DNA of 64,000 bases from DASSBQ01 sp040981125 (GTDB lineage: Bacteria; Nitrospirota; Nitrospiria; Nitrospirales; Nitrospiraceae), in NCBI GenBank assembly GCA_040981125.1, contig JANRMQ010000003.1, positions 186,001 through 250,000 of the forward strand. Reading direction: 5' to 3'. This document shows, one piece after another, positions 9,000 through 18,488 of this stretch. Positions within the stretch are counted from its first letter, which is position 1. Every line of letters starts with the position of its first letter. Below the pieces are notes generated by a model. That model ran no database searches. It was given only the letters and a program-made list of their open reading frames with translations, and was not told the DNA's origin. Both the position numbers and the translations under genes were made by a program.

Positions 9000-10637
9000 G
9001 TGCCGACCGGGCACAAACGTATCCGATCCGCCGGACGGAAGAACGAGCCGTCAATGGCGCGGCGAAAGCCGGCGCAACGTCAAGGCTCGTCCAACCAACG
9101 CGTTCCGTTTGAGGGAATGCTGGCCACACTCTCGACGTTCTACGCGGGCTTGCCGGCCGGTGACGTGGAGGGGACACTCAAGGAAGGGTTACGGCGCGTC
9201 GTTGAATGGTTCGGGGCTGACCGTTCGACGTTCGCGGAGATATCCTTGGACGGAACACATGCGATCTTCATTGATTCCTATGCCGTCTCCGGTATTCCTC
9301 CATTCCCTCCGAAAACGGTACTCCGACAGTTTTCTTGGTTGATCGAAACTCTGCGGCGAGGCCAAGACGTGTGTGTGGCCAGGCTTGAAGACCTTCCTCC
9401 TGATGCAACGGAGGAGCGTGAATATATGCGCCGCCAGGGGTTCAAGTCCCACCTCTCAGTTCCGATCTTTGTCGGCAAGTCGCTCATTTTTGCCCTTGGT
9501 TTCGGTTCCTTCACGCATGAACGGGCATGGTCGTCAAAGGATGTTCGACATGCACGGTTGCTTGGTGAGATGTTTGCGAATGCCGTCGGAAGGCAACGGG
9601 CGGATGAAGCGGCACGGGAAGGCGAAAGACGGCGCCGGATTTTCCTGGAGACCACCATCTCGGTGCCGTGGGAAATTGACGTGCAGACAGGGCGATTCAC
9701 TTATATCGGCCCGCAGGCCGCCGATCTGCTCGGCTACCCGATCGAAATGTGGTTCGAACCGCGGTTTTGGGAGCGGCATCTGCATCCCGAGGATCGAGCC
9801 GCCGCCATAGCCCGGCGCCGTGACCTTTCCGAGCAAACCGATCGCTATGAAATGGAATACCGCATGACGGACGCGCATGGCCGGCCCAGATGGCTTCGTG
9901 ACATGGTAACGGCTGTCCGGCCGCATGGCAGGGTGACCACTTTACGCGGTTTCATGTTGGACATCACCGCAAGCAAGCTTGCGGAAGACAGGCTGCGCGA
10001 TTTGAGCGGCCGGTTGATTTCCGCGCAGGAAGAGGAAAGGCGCCGCATCGCTCGCGACTTGCACGACGACATTAATCAACGGCTCGCATTGGCGGCCACC
10101 GAGCTTGAGCAGTTGTCGTCGGAAATCGGCGCCAGCGAACCGGAATACGCGGCCGGAGCTCAACACGTGATCAAGCAGATCAATGACATTGGATACAGCG
10201 TGCATGCGCTGTCGACGAGCTTACATTCGGCAAAGCTTGAGTATCTCGGCCTGAGCGCCGCTCTACGGGCTCTCTGCCGCGATCTTTCGCGACAGATGAA
10301 GCTCGAGGTGCAATTCAGCGAGGACGGTCATCCGACGTCCTGCAACTCAGACGTGGCGCTGTGCCTGTACCGGGTGGCTCAGGAGGCGCTCCAGAATGTC
10401 TGCAAACATAGCGGTGTGGCGCAAGCTCGCATGAGACTTACGGAGGGATCGAACGGGATCGAGTTGCTGATCGAAGATGAGGGGAAGGGGTTCGATCCCG
10501 ATTCAATAGCCATGAAAGGCCGTCTCGGCTTGGTGAGCATGCGGGAACGGTTGCGGCTGGTGGGAGGCGAGTTGTCTATTCAGTCCTCGCCATCAGGGAC
10601 GAGCGTGAAAGCGAGGGTACGCCGGGTCAAGGACTAA
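9000..10637 (+). CDS. GAF-PAS sensor histidine kinase, NarL/DegS type
   Basis: 545 residues, no transmembrane segment, so a cytoplasmic sensor. Order: GAF domain (about 43-200), PAS/PAC (about 210-325, ending GFMLDITASK), HisKA_3 dimerisation domain with the phospho-acceptor His355 in RRRIARDLHDD, and an HATPase domain (ALQNVCKHS, DEGKGFD, GRLGLVSMRERL). Start GTG 9000 lies 15 bases after the transporter gene; ATG 9054 is an alternative. There is no response regulator next to it. Its kinase core closely resembles the kinase at 32273, whose cluster has two regulators, so cross-signalling is possible. Confidence 0.88.
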   Translation: MPTGHKRIRSAGRKNEPSMARRKPAQRQGSSNQRVPFEGMLATLSTFYAGLPAGDVEGTLKEGLRRVVEWFGADRSTFAEISLDGTHAIFIDSYAVSGIPPFPPKTVLRQFSWLIETLRRGQDVCVARLEDLPPDATEEREYMRRQGFKSHLSVPIFVGKSLIFALGFGSFTHERAWSSKDVRHARLLGEMFANAVGRQRADEAAREGERRRRIFLETTISVPWEIDVQTGRFTYIGPQAADLLGYPIEMWFEPRFWERHLHPEDRAAAIARRRDLSEQTDRYEMEYRMTDAHGRPRWLRDMVTAVRPHGRVTTLRGFMLDITASKLAEDRLRDLSGRLISAQEEERRRIARDLHDDINQRLALAATELEQLSSEIGASEPEYAAGAQHVIKQINDIGYSVHALSTSLHSAKLEYLGLSAALRALCRDLSRQMKLEVQFSEDGHPTSCNSDVALCLYRVAQEALQNVCKHSGVAQARMRLTEGSNGIELLIEDEGKGFDPDSIAMKGRLGLVSMRERLRLVGGELSIQSSPSGTSVKARVRRVKD

Positions 10638-10674
10638 GGCGGGGATGAGAGTTGCGAAACTGAGGCATGTCACC

Positions 10675-12192
10675 TCAATGCGAAAGTTTTACCCGCTCCT
10701 CGGCCACCTCGGCCGCCGAAACCGCATCTCCTCCGTTGCCCCATGCCTGGCGCACGTAACTCAGAATATCGGCGATTTCGTCATCCTTCAGATGTCCCAT
10801 GGGTGGCATCACGCCGTTATACCGCTGCCCATTGACCTCAAGGGGGCCGGTCAGGCCATTCAAGACTGCCGCAATCGCGCGCGATTTATCTGTCATCAAG
10901 TAATCTGACTTCGCAAGCGGTGGAAACGTTCCCTGCATTCCTCGTCCTTCCGGTTGATGGCACCCCATGCAGTACGTCGTATACAGTCTTTCTCCGGCAA
11001 TGATGCGTGCCGATGGGTCGGTTGACGCCGGAACTTTCGCGGCCATAGAAGCCGAGGAGGCGGTGGGGGACCGCTCCATCGCGTGATACTCCGATTCGCC
11101 CTGCTTGCCGGAGTAAATTGTCTTGTTCTCCGAACCGTCCACGCGTAATTCTCCGAGCGCGCCTTTGTTGAACGCGCGTAAGATGGAGTGATCGACGAGT
11201 TTATAGGAACCGGGGACATCGACCTTGAATTCCACAATCGCCGCGCCGCCGGCCGGAACGAGAGTCGTCTGGACATTCTCCTGGTAACGGGTCCCCCCTT
11301 CCGTGTACACGCGGTCGAAGATTTCTCCGATCACATGAAAACTCGATACGAGATTAGGACCTCCGTTCCCCACGAACAGGCGGACGCGGTCCCCCACCTT
11401 GGCCTTCAGCGCATGTTCGCCGAGTAACGCCCCCTCGGCGCCGTTAAACACGACATAGGTGGGTCGTTCTTCGACGGCCTTGACCATATCGAAAGGGTGA
11501 TGTCCCTGTTCCCGGTACTTCCCGACCGTATAGAAATCGCCCTGCATGACATAGTATTCCCGGTCTACCGGAGCGAACCCAACGGCCGGCTCGACAAGAA
11601 TCAGCCCATACATTCCATTTGCCACATGCTCACCGACGGGGGCCGTCGCGCAATGGTAGACATAGAGGCCGGAACTGAGAGCTTTAAATGTAAACTGCGT
11701 CTGATGGCCGGGTGGGGTATTGCTGCCGGTCGCTCCGCCTCCCGGGCCGGTCACGGCGTGGAGATCAATATTATGTGGAAATCTACTGCCGGGATGGTTG
11801 AGCAGGTGAAACTCCACCGTGTCGCCCTGGCGCACCCGGATAAACTTTCCCGGCACCTTGCCCCCAAATGTCCAGAAAGTGTACTCGGCTCCGTCGGAGA
11901 TAGGGAGATTGACCTCTGTGACCTCCAATTCAACGATCACTTTGGCGGGCTGTTTGCGCGTGATGGGAGGAGGGACCAGCGGCGCATCAGTCAGGATCGC
12001 CTTCATCGATGACACCGGGACGCCGCCGGATCGGGCCGTCGCGGCGCGGCTCTTTTGACCGTCTTTGGCGGATGCGGCCGCCAGGTCCGCCATGGCGAAT
12101 ACACCGCACAGCGCTGCGGCGCCTGCCATCACGAGCCCTCCGAAGAGGCTTCTCAGGCTATCTCTCCTTGCTGTCCGGCCTGGTAACACCAT
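10675..12192 (-). CDS. nirK: Copper nitrite reductase fused to cytochrome c
   Basis: 505 residues, periplasmic. Two cupredoxin domains carry the full ligand set: type 1 copper His140, Cys181, His189, Met194; type 2 copper His145, His180, His335; catalytic Asp143 (HNIDLH) and His286 (SSFHVIG). A C-terminal cytochrome c domain (about 395-485) has heme motif CMGCH at 408-412 and a likely axial Met in YNGVMPPMG. It reduces nitrite to nitric oxide; the fused heme probably delivers the electron. ATG 12192 has GGAGG 4 bases upstream. It follows mscS by 23 bases on the same strand and is convergent with the kinase gene. The open frame runs further upstream but overlaps mscS. Confidence 0.92.
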   Translation of the reverse strand: MVLPGRTARRDSLRSLFGGLVMAGAAALCGVFAMADLAAASAKDGQKSRAATARSGGVPVSSMKAILTDAPLVPPPITRKQPAKVIVELEVTEVNLPISDGAEYTFWTFGGKVPGKFIRVRQGDTVEFHLLNHPGSRFPHNIDLHAVTGPGGGATGSNTPPGHQTQFTFKALSSGLYVYHCATAPVGEHVANGMYGLILVEPAVGFAPVDREYYVMQGDFYTVGKYREQGHHPFDMVKAVEERPTYVVFNGAEGALLGEHALKAKVGDRVRLFVGNGGPNLVSSFHVIGEIFDRVYTEGGTRYQENVQTTLVPAGGAAIVEFKVDVPGSYKLVDHSILRAFNKGALGELRVDGSENKTIYSGKQGESEYHAMERSPTASSASMAAKVPASTDPSARIIAGERLYTTYCMGCHQPEGRGMQGTFPPLAKSDYLMTDKSRAIAAVLNGLTGPLEVNGQRYNGVMPPMGHLKDDEIADILSYVRQAWGNGGDAVSAAEVAEERVKLSH

Positions 12193-12215
12193 ATTGCCTC
12201 CGATCTCGAAAGTGC

Positions 12216-14039
12216 TTACACCGGGACGGTTGCCTGCGGTGACCCGGTCGGTGGATAGTCCAGCGAGCCTTTGATTGCCGCAATTTGTTCCTTCGGAAAG
12301 TTCGGCAGGTACAACGCCTGCCTGGCTTTCCATTCCGTGATCTCCTTCTCCACAGCCTCCGCGCGCTTCTCATCGAAGCGTTTTCCCTCCAACGAATATT
12401 GCACCTGCGCAGGCACGGCAAATTCGGTTCCCGCCGCCGACACAATGTCCATGATCCGCAAATTCAAATCCTCCGCGATTTCCAGCGATTCGGTGTAATC
12501 GGTCACGCCGATGTATGCAAAGACCTCGAGATCGAGAGAGTATTCTCCGAAGCCGCGGAAGCGTACATGCAGCGGTTCGGAGAGCACCTTCGGATGGGCG
12601 TACAACATCTTTCGGATCTCGACCAGAAGGTAGCGAATTTGGTCGGGGGTCGTTTCCTGTCGGAGCGCGAGCTGCGGGTGATACCAGAATCTGTCGCGTT
12701 GCGAGAAATTATCGAGGTGCATGTTGGCGAATTCGGCATTGGGCACCGTGATCACGGTTCGATCCAGTGTCCGGATTTTGGTGGCGCGCAGACCGATTTC
12801 CTCCACCGTTCCGACTTTCTCTCCGAACCGGCAGAAATCGCCGACTCGAACGGGCTGCGAAGCGAACAGCGTGAGGGCGCCGAAGATGTTTTCCAGACTT
12901 TTCTGAGAGGCGAGTGCCACAGCGACTCCGCTGATGCTCAATCCGGCGAGGAGCGTCGTCACTTCATATCCAATATTATCCAGCCACAAGAGTATCGCAC
13001 CCGCCAACGCGACCAGTTTCACCAGCCTGGCTGCCGGCTTCAGGAGGACTGCTGCGCCCGTGAGCCCTTTTTGGCCAAGATTCGCGGCGGCTCGATGGAC
13101 GACGAAATCCACCGTCCGCATAAGCAGCCATGCGAGAGCGATGAGTTGTATCGTTCGTGCTTGCCCCACGGCATTGAGGGCAACGGTGGCTCCGACCAAT
13201 GGGCGGGTACTCCTCACCAGAATGGTCCAAAGGAGAACCGTGAGAGGACCGATGAAGAACCGGGTGAGCGAATCGGCAAGATCGGGACGGAACCGATGGA
13301 TCACTTGAACTGCCAGCCATACGATCGACATAGCGACCGGGTACATGAGAATGCTGATGCCGATGACTGCGACCCAGAGCCATACGTTAATCCCGAGTAT
13401 GGAGACATCAAAAAGCCACGCGGGAAAGATTCGCTCCAGATGCCCATACCCAAAGTGTTCGTAGAGCTCGGGGATGTCGGCAACCGTCGGGGCGGCGAAT
13501 TTCCAAATGAGCGCACCGTCGCCTCGATCAATCCGCTGGAGCAGAATCTCGTATGTCTTCTCGTCAGCGGAGATCCGTCCGACCCTATCGCGGCCTGGAG
13601 GAAGGTTATCCTCTTGGTCGCCTTCCGGTTCGCGACTGAGCAGGTCGAGATCGATCATCAGGACGCGATCGAATACGATGTTGAGCCGTCGGGCTAAGTC
13701 AGCCGCGCCCCCTTCCGCCGTTGACCCGGCGAGACCGCGCAAGTCAAGGTACTCGGCCGCTTGCGCGTACTGGCGATGTCTCGCCGCTGTGAGGAACCCT
13801 TCGACGCTGGATCGTGGAACGCCGCGCCCGAAGGCATCGTCCGGTATGTCCAGTTGCCTGCTTCCTGGTGCGGCTTGTTCGGCTATACGATCCTTCTTTC
13901 CTCGCTTCTCAATCAGCTCTCTCAGCGTCGGCTCGGCCTTCTCTGCCAGTGCCGGCCTCCATCCTAGTATCGGGGACGTGACCATAACCCAGGCAATGAC
14001 AATAGGCACGAGCAAAGGCAAGGGGGCGTGTGTTCTCAT
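12216..14039 (-). CDS. MscS-family mechanosensitive channel with large exported N-domain
   Basis: 607 residues. A signal-like segment comes first, then a soluble domain of about 180 residues, then about five membrane segments, and the MscS core: LSISGVAVALASQKSLENIFG (pore helix), PVRVGDFCRFGEKVGTVEEIG, and VPNAEFANMHLDNFSQRD, followed by the cytoplasmic alpha/beta domain. MscS channels release solutes on osmotic downshift. Start 14039 has GGAGGAGA directly upstream; the open frame to 14141 lacks a ribosome site. It precedes nirK by 23 bases, implying a shared transcript, an unusual pairing. Confidence 0.88.
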   Translation of the reverse strand: MRTHAPLPLLVPIVIAWVMVTSPILGWRPALAEKAEPTLRELIEKRGKKDRIAEQAAPGSRQLDIPDDAFGRGVPRSSVEGFLTAARHRQYAQAAEYLDLRGLAGSTAEGGAADLARRLNIVFDRVLMIDLDLLSREPEGDQEDNLPPGRDRVGRISADEKTYEILLQRIDRGDGALIWKFAAPTVADIPELYEHFGYGHLERIFPAWLFDVSILGINVWLWVAVIGISILMYPVAMSIVWLAVQVIHRFRPDLADSLTRFFIGPLTVLLWTILVRSTRPLVGATVALNAVGQARTIQLIALAWLLMRTVDFVVHRAAANLGQKGLTGAAVLLKPAARLVKLVALAGAILLWLDNIGYEVTTLLAGLSISGVAVALASQKSLENIFGALTLFASQPVRVGDFCRFGEKVGTVEEIGLRATKIRTLDRTVITVPNAEFANMHLDNFSQRDRFWYHPQLALRQETTPDQIRYLLVEIRKMLYAHPKVLSEPLHVRFRGFGEYSLDLEVFAYIGVTDYTESLEIAEDLNLRIMDIVSAAGTEFAVPAQVQYSLEGKRFDEKRAEAVEKEITEWKARQALYLPNFPKEQIAAIKGSLDYPPTGSPQATVPV

Positions 14040-14215
14040 GATTTCTCCTCCGCGCATCAAAGACGATGCGACATGCTCCAGTTTTCGCCGTCGGTTCTTC
14101 GGTACGTCGCTGCGTCGGTCCATCATCAGCATAACGACCATCGCGAATGAGGACGTGAGAAATACGCCGGGATGTCCTATCCTTCCGAGCGCGCAGCGTG
14201 GCGGTTCCGGCTGCG

Positions 14216-15604
14216 CTATTGCAGATCTCTCATCAATCGCTGAAACTCGGGTGAATCGCGGATGAGCCGCGACGCGGCAATCTGGAGGCGCTCGATCTGC
14301 TGATCGGTAAGATACAAGGTGGTGGGGATTCTCATGAGATATTCCTGTTCATTCACATCTTGAATCGCGCCAAGGCTGGCATCGATAAAATAAACGTCCG
14401 CGCCTTCCGCAAAGAAGCTGTCCTCCGCCGCGGCTCGGATCCGGACCTCGTTGCGCCACATTTCGACGGCGAAGCGCATAAGCAGGACAGTATCCGTGGA
14501 ATACCGGTTGATCGGGATGTCCACCAGAGAACTGAAGGCGCGGGAGAAGACAGGAATTTCATCGCTCCTGTACTCCTTGACATCCGGGCTGGTCTCGGCA
14601 TTGACCGAGAGAAAGACGAGTCGTTTGATGCCTTTTTTGACACCCGCAGTCTTGAATACCGACTCGATGTTGCCTCCGACGGCAACGGTTTCCAAGATGC
14701 TTCGCAAGGCCATGTTGTCCGACAGGCCGCCGTCAAGGAGATGGACAGACGGGCGCTTGTCTATGTCGAGGTAGGAGAGCAATTCCTTGGCCCGCTGGCG
14801 CTGCATCGGCCGGATCGACTTACTGGCCTCCTGTAACCCCTCGGACACCTGGTATCCACATTGTCCCGCATAGCTCTTGAGGGTAAGCGGACTCAGGACA
14901 AGCGGCAGGGCCGCGGAGGCAGCGGACGCGCGGGCGATGGGCAATTGATTGAGATCGGAACAGATGAGATCAAATTGGTTCTGGAGAAATTCAAATCTGG
15001 AGAGGGTGGCCATATCCGAGGCATGAATCAGGAGTCCCGGCCGGGTCTTCTGCCTCACCAGATCGCCGAAGGTCTTGCCTTCGAAGATGGCCTCATCCAG
15101 AAGCTCGGCCATGATATGAGACCGGCCGAAGTATGGCGACCAGAGCCGAAACCAATTGCTGGGTGACCGAAAGACCCGCTTTCTCAGCTCGCTTTCCCAG
15201 TCTTTCCTCAGGAACTTGGCTTCGAAGTCGTGAAAAATCCTGTCCCCAAACAGCGCATAATAGGCGCCGGTAAATGTGCCTCCGGACAAGGCATAAATGA
15301 CATCAAGCTCGTCGAGTAAACGCTTCTCCTTGCCTTCCCATGTAATAGTCTGACGGGCAAGTTCCCTTAACGCGCCGAAGGCCAGGGTGGAGGCCCTTGT
15401 GCCGCCTCCGGAAAAGGAGACCACGAAGAAAAGGCTGTCCGAATTACCTTCCTCGGGAGGCGCCAGATTCCGAAAGCGATAACCATAAGTAGGATCCCAC
15501 TGTTGCAGCGGCGCGTTTAAGGTCGGACGGACATATTCGCAGCCGGAAAGGAAGACAACCAGGAGAAACACCGCATAGAGGGGGTTAGAGAGCAGCCTCA
15601 CCAT
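14216..15604 (-). CDS. Patatin-like phospholipase lipoprotein (copy 1)
   Basis: 462 residues with signal and lipobox LSGC (Cys22). Patatin features: the oxyanion-type SGGGTRAS at 65-72, the putative nucleophile Ser107 in ALSGGTFTGAYYALFG (Ala replaces the usual first Gly of GxSxG), and the catalytic-dyad DGGLSDN. Probably an envelope-anchored lipid acyl hydrolase. A close paralogue sits at 52912-54333. It begins MVRLLSNPLY; the ribosome site is weak. The gene is on the same strand as mscS-nirK but 176 bases upstream of them. Confidence 0.85.
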   Translation of the reverse strand: MVRLLSNPLYAVFLLVVFLSGCEYVRPTLNAPLQQWDPTYGYRFRNLAPPEEGNSDSLFFVVSFSGGGTRASTLAFGALRELARQTITWEGKEKRLLDELDVIYALSGGTFTGAYYALFGDRIFHDFEAKFLRKDWESELRKRVFRSPSNWFRLWSPYFGRSHIMAELLDEAIFEGKTFGDLVRQKTRPGLLIHASDMATLSRFEFLQNQFDLICSDLNQLPIARASAASAALPLVLSPLTLKSYAGQCGYQVSEGLQEASKSIRPMQRQRAKELLSYLDIDKRPSVHLLDGGLSDNMALRSILETVAVGGNIESVFKTAGVKKGIKRLVFLSVNAETSPDVKEYRSDEIPVFSRAFSSLVDIPINRYSTDTVLLMRFAVEMWRNEVRIRAAAEDSFFAEGADVYFIDASLGAIQDVNEQEYLMRIPTTLYLTDQQIERLQIAASRLIRDSPEFQRLMRDLQ

Positions 15605-15674
15605 GATTCATCCGGCTCTGCGGACTGCTTCGATTTGCACACCAATTCAATCTCGCCTGTGACGAAAAACAATC

Positions 15675-16754
15675 TTAAAAATAGAGTGATCCATAGAGAA
15701 ACACCGTGTTCCAATCGGTCTTGAAGCTGAACCCTGAACCCTTCTTAGGATCGATATCCGCATTGACGTCGAGCCGATCGTATGCGCCGCCGACCGCGAA
15801 ATGTTTGAACAGGCGATACTCCAATCCGAAATACACTTCGTTCATAGCCCCTTTGAACTGGGCCGTTTCAATGTAGAACCAATCGAAGCGCGCTGTACCC
15901 ATGAGCCGAGGGGTGAAGTGATAGTTGACCAAGAATCCAATGGAGGGCAACGGGACAGTCAGACTGTTCGATGTTCCTCCCGGGGTAAGCGTCTGTCCCG
16001 GTCCGCATGTGAGTCCGCCCTTGCAGGTCAGATTTGCGTTGAGGGATGCGTCAATGTTGGCCAAATACAACCCGAAGGAACCTGCCAGTTCGACTTTTTC
16101 ATCATGATGGAAGGAATAATTGTAGATGAAGCGATACATCTTGAATCGAAGCTCGCTCGAAACGTCCCCGCCCGCCGAGAAGGTCGTATCCCTGACCGTC
16201 AGATCTCGATCCAACGTTCTCTGGCCCTTCCGGGTCACATCGTAATAGCTGAACCCAATGCTGTGCCGGGGATTAAAGCGGTACAGCGAATCGATCCGCC
16301 ACAGGTTGTCCTCACGCTGGCCGCTCAGGTTCCTGGCAAAGTCGATTGTGGTGCCGATCGTTCCGCCGGGACCGTTGAGAGAAAACGTGGTATCCGCATT
16401 GAAGACATAGTTCCAGCCGCCGCGGATCATGAACCGGTCGGGAAACTCCTCTTTCGGGGCGGGCTTTGACTCAGCCTCCGCCTCTTTCGTTTCCGCCGCC
16501 TTCGCGTCCGCCTCGGAGGGGGCTGCTGTCGTGCCCGCTTCCGCCGGACCCACTTGCGTCTCCGCGTTCGAGGGAGCCGTTTGCGTGGGCGCTTCTGCGG
16601 GGGCCGTTGTCGTCTCCGTCTCCTGCGCGCTTGTGAGCGACGGCATCGTTAGAAGCAGCAGGGCCCCGAGCGCAAGCCACCAAACCGATTGCCCTCGCGG
16701 TTCAGAATGATATCGCGCGTCATAGGAAGGTTGCCGGGAACATTGTCTCAACAT
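15675..16754 (-). CDS. Outer-membrane barrel protein with Ala/Thr/Glu-rich linker
   Basis: 359 residues. The signal peptide (WLALGALLLLTMPSLTSA) is followed by a low-complexity linker of about 60 residues rich in Ala, Thr, Pro and Glu, then about 250 residues of amphipathic strands (MYRFIYNYSFHHD, LPSIGFLVNYHF, MNEVYFGLEYRL) ending in the aromatic YGSLYF. The C-terminal Phe and aromatic pattern are those of an outer-membrane barrel. ATG 16754 follows AGGAGG at 6 bases. The linker may span peptidoglycan or bind it. Family unassigned. Confidence 0.68.
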   Translation of the reverse strand: MLRQCSRQPSYDARYHSEPRGQSVWWLALGALLLLTMPSLTSAQETETTTAPAEAPTQTAPSNAETQVGPAEAGTTAAPSEADAKAAETKEAEAESKPAPKEEFPDRFMIRGGWNYVFNADTTFSLNGPGGTIGTTIDFARNLSGQREDNLWRIDSLYRFNPRHSIGFSYYDVTRKGQRTLDRDLTVRDTTFSAGGDVSSELRFKMYRFIYNYSFHHDEKVELAGSFGLYLANIDASLNANLTCKGGLTCGPGQTLTPGGTSNSLTVPLPSIGFLVNYHFTPRLMGTARFDWFYIETAQFKGAMNEVYFGLEYRLFKHFAVGGAYDRLDVNADIDPKKGSGFSFKTDWNTVFLYGSLYF

Positions 16755-16916
16755 CTGGCCTCCTCACCTCTGTGAAGAACACAGCAGCAAGCGCCTCGGC
16801 TCTCGACGCTTCTGATGGCGCAGGTTCTACACAAACGGATTATGCGTGGCAACCTTTCATATTGGTTCGCAAGACGACGATTCCATGCCGACTGCTCCAT
16901 CTTCTCACTCGACACG

Positions 16917-17225
16917 TTACTTTTGAGAGGCAGGCGCCGATGTTCCGGAAGCCGGTGGTGCCTGGCTTGATGACGCGGGCTTGGCCGTCAGGCCGGCTTC
17001 ATACTCTCCTTCGGAGATTTCCGTGACCTCGGAAGATTGCAGCGTCACGCGGCCGCCGCTTCGCTGGTCTTTGAATTTGATAGCTCCGGCTCCTCCGGTT
17101 TGATCAACCTTTTTGGTCAAATAGCTCTTTCCGGACGCAGGATCGGTGACCCGGTAATAATGAGATCCACATCCGACCGTCAGGCAGGCCAACGCAATTA
17201 TCGAGCAGGCACGGGCCACTTTCAT
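16917..17225 (-). CDS. Small YgdI/YgdR-like lipoprotein
   Basis: 102 residues: signal peptide, lipobox TVGC, then a compact beta-rich domain (YYRVTDPASGKSYLTKK ... GGRVTLQSSEVTEI) like the SH3-type domain of YgdI/YgdR lipoproteins, and a Ser/Ala/Pro tail. ATG 17225 follows AAAGGAG at 7 bases. Role unknown. It lies in a minus-strand run of envelope genes (19067 down to 16917) with gaps of 29 to 150 bases. Confidence 0.65.
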   Translation of the reverse strand: MKVARACSIIALACLTVGCGSHYYRVTDPASGKSYLTKKVDQTGGAGAIKFKDQRSGGRVTLQSSEVTEISEGEYEAGLTAKPASSSQAPPASGTSAPASQK

Positions 17226-17275
17226 CGCGTTCTCCTTTCACGAGTTGTCGAGACTTCCGAACCGTTCTCGATCCT

Positions 17276-17839
17276 TCATCGTTTGTCGATTTTGGTAAAC
17301 TTCGTTCCTTCCAGCGTCAGGTTATACATCAAACCCTTTTGGCCGAAGACGAACCCGACGATCGGGTCCCTCAGCTTGGTCGTATCGATCGTTCCTCCGG
17401 CTCCAAGCGTCACGAGGGCGACGGAGCCGTCCACGCCCGCCTTCCATCCGTCGCTGTAGCGAAAGTTCTTGAGCGCTTCTTCGTCCAGGAAGACCAGAAT
17501 AATCGTCTTCGCTTGCGCGCCGAACTGAAAACCAAAAGAGCCCGCCAGAGTATTGTAGTAATCCACCGTCTTGCCGTCGAGCCGCAACGCCCCTTCTCCG
17601 AACTCGCCGCCGAACCCGACGCCTGCCTTGAGCACATGCGGAAAGACAAGCACTCCTTTGGCATTCTGCAGGAAAGTCGTCGAGCCTCCGACTTCTCTTT
17701 CAAAACGCTCCAGTGCGACATCGACGCTCACGTCGATCTCCCTGGCCGACGCGGCCAGCGAGTGGGACGGCAGCCATGTGCTCAGGACAAGCCATCCAAG
17801 CCCCCACATCACAAGATTGGATACTCGAACTGCCCCCAT
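17276..17839 (-). CDS. Secreted YSC84/SYLF-like protein (divergent member)
   Basis: About 187 residues with a signal-like N-terminus (LVMWGLGWLVLSTWL) and a SYLF-type domain: LQNAKGVLVFPHVLKAGVGFGG, YYNTLAGSFGFQFGAQAKTIILVFLDEEAL. It is shorter and more diverged than the three other SYLF genes here. The start is uncertain: ATG 17839 gives a clean signal peptide, while the frame is open to an ATG at 17911 preceded by GGAAAAAG. Probably periplasmic; no biochemical role known for bacterial members. Confidence 0.75.
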   Translation of the reverse strand: MGAVRVSNLVMWGLGWLVLSTWLPSHSLAASAREIDVSVDVALERFEREVGGSTTFLQNAKGVLVFPHVLKAGVGFGGEFGEGALRLDGKTVDYYNTLAGSFGFQFGAQAKTIILVFLDEEALKNFRYSDGWKAGVDGSVALVTLGAGGTIDTTKLRDPIVGFVFGQKGLMYNLTLEGTKFTKIDKR

Positions 17840-17984
17840 CCATTTGATTCCACTGGTCACGTCAACTCCATTCTGCCCGGAGGCGCCTTCTGAAGGGTCT
17901 GCCAGAAGCATCTTTTTCCGATGGCAGGCGTTCCGGGCGATCCCAAGGGACGTATTGACGGCGGTTCATCGCTGCTTTCAAAGG

Positions 17985-18455
17985 TTAGCTCACCGTGTAG
18001 CCACGCCCGGTCATGCAGGCTGAAAATGCGCGCTTATAGCCGTTGATACTGGCCTGATGCTGCTGGGTGGCCTGCTGTTGAGCCGCTTGTTGTTCCCGTT
18101 CCGCATTCCGCCGTCTTGCGACTCCGGCAGCCGCACCCACTCCTGCGCCGATCGCGGCACCCTTCCCGGCGTCGCCTCCGATTGCGCCACCGATCGCGCC
18201 GACTGCTGCGCCTCTCGCCGCTCCTCTTCCGACCTCCCGGCCAGGCGGCGGAGGGGCGGCCGCTTGCTGGATCGGCTGGGTCGGATCAAATCCCGTTTGT
18301 TCCTTGGCCCATTTGTAACAGGCAAACTCGTCCTGTTCTTGCTGCTCTTTGGTTTGGCCTTTGCCGGGATAGACGAAGATATCCACTCCGGCCGCGGCTT
18401 GAGACGCCACGAACGACATGCCGACCGCCACGAGCATGAGGTATTTCAATCGCAT
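17985..18455 (-). CDS. Glycine-zipper envelope protein
   Basis: 156 residues with a signal peptide ending ASQAAA. A conserved N-part (EQDEFACYKWAKEQTGFDP) precedes a glycine zipper of about 45 residues (GAAVGAIGGAIGGDAGKGAAIGAG in overlapping GxxxG steps, written here in part), then a Gln/Ala-rich helix and ACMTGRGYTV. Such proteins insert or associate with membranes through the zipper. ATG 18455 has CGGAGG upstream. It lies 33 bases after the Spy-like gene and is probably co-transcribed with it. Confidence 0.75.
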   Translation of the reverse strand: MRLKYLMLVAVGMSFVASQAAAGVDIFVYPGKGQTKEQQEQDEFACYKWAKEQTGFDPTQPIQQAAAPPPPGREVGRGAARGAAVGAIGGAIGGDAGKGAAIGAGVGAAAGVARRRNAEREQQAAQQQATQQHQASINGYKRAFSACMTGRGYTVS

Positions 18456-18488
18456 AGTGTCCTCCGAGTGTCCGAGGCAGGGGTTGAT

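Noticed and set aside
12285..13697. 470-codon plus-strand open frame antisense to mscS
   Set aside because: A shadow of the MscS gene, whose membrane segments and conserved core are clear; the antisense product has no recognisable domain or ribosome site.
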